Made by a program: the position numbers and the translations under genes
In this document: piece after piece, positions 1 through 5,657 of the stretch
How positions within the stretch are numbered: position 1 is the first letter of the stretch
Layout of the letters: each line of letters starts with the position of its first letter
NCBI GenBank assembly: GCA_030621975.1
Contig: JAUXGQ010000148.1
Location: forward strand, 1 to 5,684
Direction of reading: 5' to 3'
Length of the DNA: 5,684 bases
Source: Gammaproteobacteria bacterium
Lineage (GTDB): Bacteria > Pseudomonadota > Gammaproteobacteria > Chromatiales > Chromatiaceae
The notes under the pieces: model-generated
The model's input: the letters and a program-made list of their open reading frames with translations, nothing else
The model's database searches: none
Told to the model about the DNA's origin: nothing

Positions 1-534
1 GGCGTACAGCTGACGGAACTCCATAGCCAGGGAAAAAGTCCCGACATGGAATCCGTATTAAGGGGGATGTTGGATGCCCTCTCGAGTGCGCAGGAAAGCA
101 GCACGGTATCATCGCGACCGGGCAGTAAAATACCGGCGCGGGAAGGAGCCTATATCGATGATTATGCCGCACTCAATGCCCAACGCCCCGGTGTCGTCGT
201 GCTGCCCAGCGGGCTGCAGTACGAGATTCTCAAAGCAGGTGAAGGCAAGCGACCGGGTCTGCAGGAGATTGTGGTAGTCAACTATCGGGGTTTTTTGGCC
301 ACCGGCGTCACATTTGACAGCACCGATGCAGAGAGCGGGCCAGCCCATTTGCAGGTCGACCAGATCGTGATCGAGGGGCTCAAGGAGGCGATCCTGCTGA
401 TGCGCGAGGGCGATAACTGGCGGGTTACCATTCCAGCTCCGCTGGGCTTCATCAGGAAAGGAATGCTGCGCAAACGGGACCTGATCTACGAAATCGAACT
501 GATTGCGATCGAGGCCCCGCCCGGAGATCCCTGA
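1..534 (+). CDS. FKBP-type peptidyl-prolyl isomerase family protein, 5' end outside the window, divergent active site
   Basis: The frame is open from base 1 to the TGA at 532-534. The 15 codons before the ATG at 46 read GVQLTELHSQGKSPD. Together with the following residues they match the end of the FKBP N-terminal dimerisation domain, as in the neighbouring isomerase (LGYQIGGDF...MDAEAVVQGIRDAL). The ATG at 46 is therefore internal, and the true start lies upstream. After a short linker, about 17 residues shorter than in the neighbour, the FKBP fold begins at SGLQYEIL (about 208-231) and ends with LIYEIEL. Numbered from the ATG at 46, conserved pocket positions are Tyr80, Phe90-Asp91 and Val108-Ile109. 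By alignment to human FKBP12, Trp59 is Leu112, Tyr82 is Phe135, Phe99 is Tyr148 and Phe46 is probably Leu102. Weak isomerase activity or a mainly chaperone role is inferred. Any signal peptide is off the window. The gene converges on the cytochrome-fusion gene. Family assignment is firm; the exact subfamily is not. Confidence 0.88.
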   Translation, partial: GVQLTELHSQGKSPDMESVLRGMLDALSSAQESSTVSSRPGSKIPAREGAYIDDYAALNAQRPGVVVLPSGLQYEILKAGEGKRPGLQEIVVVNYRGFLATGVTFDSTDAESGPAHLQVDQIVIEGLKEAILLMREGDNWRVTIPAPLGFIRKGMLRKRDLIYEIELIAIEAPPGDP

Positions 535-547
535 ACCGAAAATGGCC

Positions 548-601
548 GCATCTAACTCCTCAATGCCTCCAGGCATTACTGGAGCCAGCATCCAACTCCT
601 C
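548..601. repeat. Short direct repeat in the convergent intergenic gap
   Basis: GCATCTAACTCCTC (548-561) and GCATCCAACTCCTC (588-601) match at 13 of 14 positions, spaced exactly 40 bp apart. A 6-bp inverted repeat AATGCC-TCCA-GGCATT (562-577) lies between them. They fill most of the 79-bp gap between the two converging stop codons. The function is unknown. A small local duplication near a transcription end is the simplest reading. Confidence 0.5.
562..577. other. Weak hairpin in the convergent gap
   Basis: AATGCC and GGCATT can form a 6-bp stem with a TCCA loop. Neither strand has a T-run after the stem, so this is not a standard intrinsic terminator. It could still mark transcript ends of the two converging genes. 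No better terminator candidate is visible in 535-613. Confidence 0.3.
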
Positions 602-613
602 TGAAATGATGGC

Positions 614-2290
614 TCAGGGCACGATACGCTTGCCGACGGGGACCAGCCGCTCGGAATCGGGCGAAGCGTAGCGCAGCAGGGTTCCACCGCGAACCGCCAC
701 GCGCTGCCCGGGGGCCAGGCTCATGCGTCCGTAGAATGCAACATGGCTGTCCGGGTCCACGAAACCGGTGCCGTCGTCGTACTTTCCCACCACCCGTTCC
801 AGGGTCTCCAGCAGGTGTTCACGACTCCACGGCAACCTGCCCCAGCGCACCTCGCGTGCCTTCATCGCATCCAGGGCAGCATCGAACAGGGCGCAAGCGG
901 CATAGGCGTCAGCCTGCAGACGCTGGTCACCCTCATGCTCGGGGAGACCTGCCATGTCGAGCCAGCGTTCCAGCCGCAGGCGCGCGATCTGGCCCTGTAC
1001 ACTCAAGTCATCAAACAGGGAGACATAGCGCAGGCGCGCCTTCCAGGCCGGCGGCAGGGACAGGGCCTCGGGCGGCGCGAGCAGTGCGGAGAGGAAGACC
1101 TCCCCGACCGGCGGGCCGGCCGGTGCGCTCGCCACCAGCTGCTCGATCTCGGACGGGCGTAACCACAGGACCAGGGTATCATCCATGGACAGGCCGGCGA
1201 GCGCCGCCCCCGGGGCGATAAGCCGATATTTTCGCTGGATGGGCGGAGCGATGCGCGTGTCCAGGCGGGCGCGCAGAGTCTCGGCCGCGCGGGTACCGGT
1301 AGCGTCTGCATACACCTGGACAATCCGGGATGTCGCGCCCTTCGTGCTGGTCTCGGTCCCCAGGTGGCGGGCCAGCAGGGCCGCTTCCAGCCTCACACCG
1401 GGCGAGAAGTAGACGGAGTAAAGGTCTCTGCCGGGCTCCGGAGCCAGCTCCAGGGCGGGCAGGATGCAGGGCAGACGGGCGTCCTCGCAGAAGCGGTGTA
1501 CGGGCTGCCACTCGGCCGCACCCACCCCGGACAGCACGGCGAACACCGGTTGCCTTCGGTAGTGGGCTTGCAGCTGTCCCTCCCAGTCTTGCGGGGGGCC
1601 CGAGAGTTCCCAGACGTGGATCCGCCAGGCTTTGCCGGAGACCTGTGAGCCCCGTGCCCAGGCCCGCAGCACGCCGAGCACGGCCTGTACCTGTGCGGGA
1701 GACGCATCGGGGGTGACCACCGTCGCCAGGTGCAGGCTATCCCTCTCCACCCCCGGCGGTGTATCGGTGGAGAGCTGGCGCAGGTAGGCCGCCAGGGCGC
1801 TTACGGCCTCCGCGTCCAGCGCATAACGGGGCATGGGGGCCACCAGTGCCCTGCCCGCTGGATCCAGACCCTCGCGTAAGGCCTGCGTCAGGCTCGGCGC
1901 GTCGTAGGCCGGGCGTGTCATCGCCCGCTCCCACGACGCGCGTGGCAGGTAGTGGTGGGTGGGATCCAGGGCGACCGAAGCATAACGGGCGGGCCGGAAC
2001 AGCACCGGAGCGGCCACCGGCGGCACCAGAATCGTCCCCTCGATCGAACCCAGGCCACTGCGCCGGTGACAACTGACACAGGCCGCCAGGGTCCCCTCCA
2101 GGACGATGCCCTCGGGGCGAAGGGCACGCAGCGCGGTGCCGTCGGGCAGGATGCCCTGTTCATAGATGCGCCGGCCGGCCTCGATCTGTGCATCACCCGG
2201 CACAGACATCCCAGCGTCGGCCATACCGGTAGCGGCCAGCAGACCCAGCAGGGCGAGGCCCGCCAGTGAGCGCGGGAGGCGGCCGTCCAA
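614..2290 (-). CDS. Mono-haem cytochrome c / type-1 periplasmic-binding-protein fusion
   Basis: This is a 558-residue exported protein. Residues 1-26 form a Sec signal peptide with a leucine/alanine core and a likely cut after ADA. Residues about 30-175 are a cytochrome c domain with one haem site, CVSCH at 71-75. Met153 in APMPRY is the likely second axial ligand. Residues about 185-545 resemble the branched-chain amino acid/receptor-type (type-1) binding fold of ABC substrate-binding proteins. This part has a FCEDARLPC segment (Cys268, Cys275), YSVYFSPGV, an alanine-rich DAYAACALFDAAL helix and a terminal MSLAPGQR strand. The start is TTG, the only usual start codon in frame shortly before the signal peptide. 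It lies 5 bp after the isomerase stop and has only a weak AGGG in front, so translational coupling is likely. No permease or ATPase gene is nearby, which argues against ordinary transport. A ligand-responsive electron carrier is inferred. The cytochrome part is certain, the binding fold is likely, and the ligand is unknown. Confidence 0.87.
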   Translation of the reverse strand: MDGRLPRSLAGLALLGLLAATGMADAGMSVPGDAQIEAGRRIYEQGILPDGTALRALRPEGIVLEGTLAACVSCHRRSGLGSIEGTILVPPVAAPVLFRPARYASVALDPTHHYLPRASWERAMTRPAYDAPSLTQALREGLDPAGRALVAPMPRYALDAEAVSALAAYLRQLSTDTPPGVERDSLHLATVVTPDASPAQVQAVLGVLRAWARGSQVSGKAWRIHVWELSGPPQDWEGQLQAHYRRQPVFAVLSGVGAAEWQPVHRFCEDARLPCILPALELAPEPGRDLYSVYFSPGVRLEAALLARHLGTETSTKGATSRIVQVYADATGTRAAETLRARLDTRIAPPIQRKYRLIAPGAALAGLSMDDTLVLWLRPSEIEQLVASAPAGPPVGEVFLSALLAPPEALSLPPAWKARLRYVSLFDDLSVQGQIARLRLERWLDMAGLPEHEGDQRLQADAYAACALFDAALDAMKAREVRWGRLPWSREHLLETLERVVGKYDDGTGFVDPDSHVAFYGRMSLAPGQRVAVRGGTLLRYASPDSERLVPVGKRIVP

Positions 2291-2295
2291 GTGCC

Positions 2296-3024
2296 CTACT
2301 GCCCCTGCGTCGGTGAAGGGGTCTGCGTGGGGGCTGTGGTCTGCGGTCCCACGGAGATCAGTTCCACTTCGAAGATCAATGTGCGATGCGCCAGCGGGCC
2401 ACGTTTGCCATAGGCCAGCTCGGGCGGAATAAACAATTGTAATTTACCGCCTTCCTTCATCAACTGGAGACCTTCAGTCCAGCCCTTGATGACCCCATTG
2501 AGCCGGAAGGTCGCGGGCTTGTCACGCGCGAGGGAGCTGTCGAACTCATTGCCGTCTATAAGGGTGCCCCGATACAGCACGCTCACCTCGTCGGTGGGCC
2601 CCGGGCTCTTGCCCGTACCCGCCTCGATCACCTTGTACTGCAGTCCGCTCTCGGTGGTGACGACGCCCTCCTTTTTGGCGTTCTCCTCGATGAATTTTTT
2701 GCCTGTGGCCAGGTACTCGAGATCCCGTTCCACACTGACCTTGCGCTGCTCGGAGACCACCTTGCGCTTGAGACCCGTCAGGGTGGTGTGCATCTCTGGC
2801 TGAGACAACTGCGGCTGGGTGCCGGACAGGGCATCGCGGATACCCTGGACTACGGCCTCCGCGTCCATCTCCACGCCCTGGCGCTTGAAATCGCCGCCGA
2901 TCTGGTAACCCAGACTGTAGTTGATACGGGTCGTCTCGTCCTCGAGGTTGAGGGCCTCGGCAGCCGATAGCGGCGCTGACATCGACCAGATCAGAAAAGC
3001 CGGCAGGTAAATCGATAATTTCAT
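2296..3024 (-). CDS. Periplasmic FKBP-type peptidyl-prolyl cis-trans isomerase (Mip/FkpA/FklB-like)
   Basis: This 242-residue protein catalyses proline cis-trans isomerisation and acts as a folding helper in the periplasm. Residues 1-22 are a signal peptide (MKLSIYLPAFLIW..., probable cut before EALN). Residues about 29-70 are the N-terminal dimerisation domain, beginning NYSLGYQIGGDF. Residues about 75-118 are a charged helical linker. Residues about 126-226 are the FKBP domain. The pocket is intact by alignment to FKBP12: Tyr151, Phe161-Asp162, Phe173, Val178-Ile179, Trp182, Tyr205 and Phe218. The last 15 or so residues form a Thr/Pro/Gln-rich tail. A longer reading from an ATG at 3078 is open, but it lacks a ribosome site and would bury the signal peptide. 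The ATG at 3024 has AGGAG six bases upstream. It is the first gene of a pair with the cytochrome fusion, whose start follows 5 bp after its TAG. Its clients are probably the neighbouring exported redox proteins (inference). Confidence 0.95.
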   Translation of the reverse strand: MKLSIYLPAFLIWSMSAPLSAAEALNLEDETTRINYSLGYQIGGDFKRQGVEMDAEAVVQGIRDALSGTQPQLSQPEMHTTLTGLKRKVVSEQRKVSVERDLEYLATGKKFIEENAKKEGVVTTESGLQYKVIEAGTGKSPGPTDEVSVLYRGTLIDGNEFDSSLARDKPATFRLNGVIKGWTEGLQLMKEGGKLQLFIPPELAYGKRGPLAHRTLIFEVELISVGPQTTAPTQTPSPTQGQ

Positions 3025-3030
3025 GGAATA

Positions 3031-3035
3031 CTCCT
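3031..3035 (-). promoter_or_regulatory. Ribosome binding site that sets the isomerase start
   Basis: On the minus strand this reads AGGAG, six bases before the ATG at 3024. It supports that start over the in-frame ATG at 3078, which has no such sequence. The oxidase gene has the same AGGAG-N6-ATG arrangement. Confidence 0.85.
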
Positions 3036-3039
3036 GTTC

Positions 3040-3057
3040 GTTTTCATTGTTTTCAAT
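3040..3057 (-). repeat. Tandem A-rich 9-mer in the isomerase leader
   Basis: The minus strand reads ATTGAAAAC then AATGAAAAC, two copies matching at 8 of 9 positions, just upstream of the ribosome site. The stretch is much more AT-rich than its surroundings. It would give an unstructured leader that favours ribosome loading (inference). Confidence 0.4.
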
Positions 3058-3076
3058 GTTCCGGGCCTGAAACCCC

Positions 3077-3104
3077 ATACTACCAGAGCCTTGGTCCAGG
3101 TAAA
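3077..3104 (-). promoter_or_regulatory. Candidate sigma-70-type promoter for the isomerase-cytochrome pair
   Basis: On the minus strand, TTTACC (3104-3099; 4 of 6 to TTGACA) and TAGTAT (3082-3077; 4 of 6 to TATAAT) are 16 bp apart. Transcription would start near 3070, giving a leader of about 45 bases before the ATG at 3024. The -35 box overlaps the T-tract of the oxidase terminator. The match is modest. Its position, just after a strong terminator and before the next gene, is the main support. Confidence 0.35.
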
Positions 3105-3126
3105 AAAAGGCCGCCCGAAGGCGGCC
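3102..3126 (-). terminator. Strong intrinsic terminator of the multicopper oxidase gene
   Basis: On the minus strand, GGCCGCC-TTCG-GGCGGCC forms a perfect 7-bp GC stem with a UUCG tetraloop (3126-3109), followed at once by seven Ts (3108-3102). It begins 54 bases after the oxidase stop codon and reads in the same direction. It should end most oxidase transcripts before the isomerase gene. Confidence 0.93.
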
Positions 3127-3134
3127 CTGGTTGG

Positions 3135-3152
3135 AGTGGGCGCGTGCCCACT
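3135..3152 (-). other. Second hairpin in the oxidase 3' untranslated region
   Basis: AGTGGGC (3135-3141) and GCCCACT (3146-3152) form a perfect 7-bp stem with a 4-base loop. It lies between the oxidase stop codon and the terminator and has no T-run of its own. It could protect the transcript end or belong to a 3'-end-derived small RNA; neither can be shown from sequence alone. Confidence 0.5.
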
Positions 3153-3180
3153 GAGGTTATTGCCGATCGATCTTAAAGTG

Positions 3181-5595
3181 CTACTGGTTCGCGACACCAC
3201 ACCCGTTGGCGCCGGAGTCGCCGACACAGAAGGGCACCATCATCTCGTTGTCCTCGTGCTCGACGATGTGGCAGTGCCAGACGTACAGGCCTTCGATGTC
3301 AAAGGTGGCGTTGAAGCGCGTGACCTCGCCAGGATAGGCGATGACCGTATCCTTCCAGCCTGCCTCCGTGGCCTCCGCCGGACGGGGTCCCAACAGGTTG
3401 CCGGTCAGGGGGTCGAAGGCCTCACGATTGACCACCTTGTACTTCACCAGGTGCACGTGGATGGGATGGGCATCCGCCGACCAGTTCCACAGCTCCCAGG
3501 TCTCGGTGCTGTTCAGTCCCGGATTGGTCACGATGAGGTCGGACCACAGCGTAGCGGTGCCACCGGTAGTACCGTTGATGCCCAGCACCGCGGCCTTGGG
3601 TGCAAAGGGCACGGATGCCGCGAGCATCCCGCTGCCGTTGTCGATACAGGTCCCAGGGTTGATCAGATCAGGCGTCGAATCGGCATCGTAAGTGATCGTG
3701 CCGTCAGGCTGGATCGTGGCGCAGATCAGGAAGGACTCCTCCTCGAGCAGGGCCAGGTCACGCGCTCCCGGGAGGGGGAAGGGGCTGTTTGCTGGATCGT
3801 CCGCATCCGGCAGGCTGAGGCTCAGGTTCCATGGGTCGGTGGCGGCATTGAGGTTCGGAGTTACACCGTCCGCCAGCACCGGATCGGTGGTGCTGGCACC
3901 GTTCAGGGCCGCGTTGACAACGAACTGCATCACCTGGCCGGTGGTACCGGGGTCGGCCGGAACGTCCGGGAAGCCACCGAAGGGGGCGTCCGGTGCGGTG
4001 TTGAACATGCGTACGATGGTACCGTCCTTCAGGCCACGAAAGTCGACGAGCACATCAGCCCGCTCAGCCCACCCCATCAACAGGGTCTGGTCTTTGGATG
4101 GCGCATTGACGCGGTCCCAGGTCGCAATGCCTGGCACCAGCGGCGTCGCTTTGCCCGTGACGATCTCGACCACCTGCGGCAGCAGACTCTGATCGCCACC
4201 TACCTGATAGAAGGGAATCTCTTTGTTAGCATTGTCCGACGAATTCAACCGGGACAGCGACAGGTTGAGAAAGCGGGAGTTGCTGCCGTTCAGCAGGCGG
4301 AAGCGGTAGATGGCGGGTGCCACCTCCAACACCGGCCAGGTCACCCCGTTCACGACCATGGTGTTGAAGAAGGCCTCCGGATTCCAGATCGGCGAGATGT
4401 CCGAGTGGTCGTTCGCATCGCCGATGAAGGGGATCAGCAGATCCGCCACCGGAATACCTTCGAAGAAGGCCCGATCGGCGGGATAGAACAGCGAGCCGTC
4501 CGCGTTGAACGAGCGGTCCTGGATCACGATGGGGATCTCGCGGATGCCGTTCCGGACCGGGTTACCGGGCACGTTCAGGTCGAGTACGACCTGTCCCGCC
4601 ACCGGCGCGGGACCGGGCAGTACGCCCGAGTCCAAACCGGTCTCGCCGCCACCGGCCTCACGAATCAGCCAGAAGCCCGCCGGGCCCGCGTAGACGTTGT
4701 TGCGGGTCATGCCCAGGGTATGGTCGTGATACCATAGTGTCGTGGAGGGCTGGTCGTTGCGGTAGCTGAAGTTGCCCACGCCCAGGGTCACGTTGGTATT
4801 GTCCGGCTGACCATAGCCGTTGGCCAGTTTGCCCTGGATAGCGAAACCGCGCGGGATGTCATTGGCCGCGGGCAGCCACCAGGCTTCCGGGTAGCCGTCG
4901 CTGTTCGGATTGGTGTGTGCCCCGTGCACGTGGGTGATGATAGGTACAGGTCCCAGGTAGGGCTCCTGCAGGAGGGCTCCGTTGGTGCCCGCCGGACGGC
5001 AGTCGGTGTGGACGGTCCCCGTGTCGCCACAGGTCAGAAGCTCCGGGTTGGCCCAGTGCAGCGAGCGGTCGACGGGGGTGATATGGGGGGTGAAGTTACA
5101 GGCGGGGTCCTTCTTCGGTTTTCTGCTCGCCTTACAGGCATCGGGGTCAACAACCAGATCGTTGATCCAGTCGACGGTGACGCTTGTGTCAACATTGGGG
5201 TCGGTGTTAGCGGTAGTCTCGATGGTGTAGGCCGGGTAGTTGAACTGGCTGCTCGGATCTGGCGCCAACGCGGGGGTCGGATCGGCCGCAGGGCCGTAGC
5301 TGAATACCGTGGTTGCGGGGAAGGTGCACCCACGACCGTCGCAACCCGGTAACGTGGCCCAGATGCCACCCGGCAGGATCTGCTGCTGAAACTGGCGCAC
5401 GGCGATGTCGTAGTCGTTGGCCACACCAGTGTTGTTCATCACCGGCGGAATCACCAGCGGTGTCACATATTTGGGTATGCTCAGCGGGTCCAGTGTGCCG
5501 CCTGGCAGCGGCACCGCCATCGCACTCGGCAGGTTTAACAAGGCATATCCGGTCAGCACCGCGCCGACCGTTGCCCTTTTCTTGAATTGACTCAT
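3181..5595 (-). CDS. Periplasmic CotA/bilirubin-oxidase-like multicopper oxidase, large form
   Basis: This 804-residue blue copper oxidase would couple one-electron oxidation of a substrate to reduction of O2 to water. Residues 1-27 are a signal peptide with a KKR start, no twin arginine, and a likely cut after AMA. Three cupredoxin domains span about 60-313, 335-540 and 555-795. All four copper motifs are present: THVHGAH (His222, His224), LWYHDH (His290, His292), HPIHVH (His710, His713, His715) and HCHIVEHEDNEM (His774, Cys775, His776, His780, axial Met785). The segments SDGYPEAW and NVYAGPAGFW are typical of the CotA/phenoxazinone-synthase/bilirubin-oxidase branch. CotA itself has about 513 residues. 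The extra length is largely in domain 1 before the first copper motif, with six cysteines (85, 90, 154, 166, 189, 199), and in an insertion at about 565-680. There is no methionine- or histidine-rich stretch as in CueO or CopA, so a copper-tolerance role is not indicated. Manganese, phenols or bilirubin-like compounds are possible substrates. The gene has AGGAG six bases before its ATG. Confidence 0.95.
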   Translation of the reverse strand: MSQFKKRATVGAVLTGYALLNLPSAMAVPLPGGTLDPLSIPKYVTPLVIPPVMNNTGVANDYDIAVRQFQQQILPGGIWATLPGCDGRGCTFPATTVFSYGPAADPTPALAPDPSSQFNYPAYTIETTANTDPNVDTSVTVDWINDLVVDPDACKASRKPKKDPACNFTPHITPVDRSLHWANPELLTCGDTGTVHTDCRPAGTNGALLQEPYLGPVPIITHVHGAHTNPNSDGYPEAWWLPAANDIPRGFAIQGKLANGYGQPDNTNVTLGVGNFSYRNDQPSTTLWYHDHTLGMTRNNVYAGPAGFWLIREAGGGETGLDSGVLPGPAPVAGQVVLDLNVPGNPVRNGIREIPIVIQDRSFNADGSLFYPADRAFFEGIPVADLLIPFIGDANDHSDISPIWNPEAFFNTMVVNGVTWPVLEVAPAIYRFRLLNGSNSRFLNLSLSRLNSSDNANKEIPFYQVGGDQSLLPQVVEIVTGKATPLVPGIATWDRVNAPSKDQTLLMGWAERADVLVDFRGLKDGTIVRMFNTAPDAPFGGFPDVPADPGTTGQVMQFVVNAALNGASTTDPVLADGVTPNLNAATDPWNLSLSLPDADDPANSPFPLPGARDLALLEEESFLICATIQPDGTITYDADSTPDLINPGTCIDNGSGMLAASVPFAPKAAVLGINGTTGGTATLWSDLIVTNPGLNSTETWELWNWSADAHPIHVHLVKYKVVNREAFDPLTGNLLGPRPAEATEAGWKDTVIAYPGEVTRFNATFDIEGLYVWHCHIVEHEDNEMMVPFCVGDSGANGCGVANQ

Positions 5596-5601
5596 TGCAT
5601 T

Positions 5602-5606
5602 CTCCT
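5602..5606 (-). promoter_or_regulatory. Ribosome binding site of the multicopper oxidase
   Basis: The minus strand reads AGGAG six bases before the ATG at 5595. Another ATG five bases further upstream (5600) runs into a stop after one codon, so 5595 is the start. Confidence 0.85.
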
Positions 5607-5624
5607 CGTTCTTGACGTTGTTTT

Positions 5625-5652
5625 ATTTCACAGCAGTTTTCAGTTCTGTCCC
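5625..5652 (-). promoter_or_regulatory. Weak candidate promoter of the multicopper oxidase
   Basis: On the minus strand, GGGACA (5652-5647; 4 of 6 to the -35 consensus) and TGAAAT (5630-5625; 4 of 6 to the -10 consensus) are 16 bp apart. The stretch between here and the ribosome site is AT-rich. The match is weak and the real promoter may lie beyond the window edge. Confidence 0.25.
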
Positions 5653-5657
5653 CGACA
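5647..5657. promoter_or_regulatory. TGTC-N3-GACA inverted repeat upstream of the oxidase
   Basis: TGTC (5647-5650) and GACA (5654-5657) form a small palindrome that overlaps the candidate -35 box. Another TGTC at 5667-5670 and GACA at 5681-5684 repeat the theme further upstream. This could be an operator for a dimeric regulator, but half-sites of four bases are short enough to occur by chance. Confidence 0.25.

Noticed and set aside
109..687. A 192-codon minus-strand frame opposite the partial FKBP gene
   Set aside because: It is antisense to a gene with clear FKBP motifs and crosses the convergent gap into the end of the cytochrome-fusion gene. It has no family features.
743..1162. Plus-strand frames within the cytochrome-fusion gene (also 736-1221, 1330-1716 and 1952-2269)
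   Set aside because: They are shadows of a coherent 558-residue protein on the opposite strand, with arginine/proline-rich translations typical of wrong-frame GC-rich DNA.
614..2290. Reading the binding-protein-like gene as an ABC amino acid transporter component
   Set aside because: No permease or ATPase gene is present in the window, and the protein carries a haem domain, so a plain transport role is not supported.
3025..3078. An 18-codon N-terminal extension of the isomerase starting at the ATG at 3078
   Set aside because: It has no ribosome site, would place charged residues before the signal peptide, and overlaps the candidate promoter. The ATG at 3024 has a good AGGAG.
3091..4737. A 548-codon open frame on the plus strand opposite the oxidase
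   Set aside because: It lies entirely antisense to the oxidase gene and its 3' region, and its translation shows no recognisable domain or signal. The oxidase frame has all copper motifs. Long antisense frames are common in GC-rich coding DNA.
3181..5595. Assigning the oxidase to CueO/CopA-type copper resistance
   Set aside because: It lacks methionine- or histidine-rich copper-binding stretches, and its motifs fit the CotA/bilirubin-oxidase branch better. No copper transporter or regulator is seen nearby.
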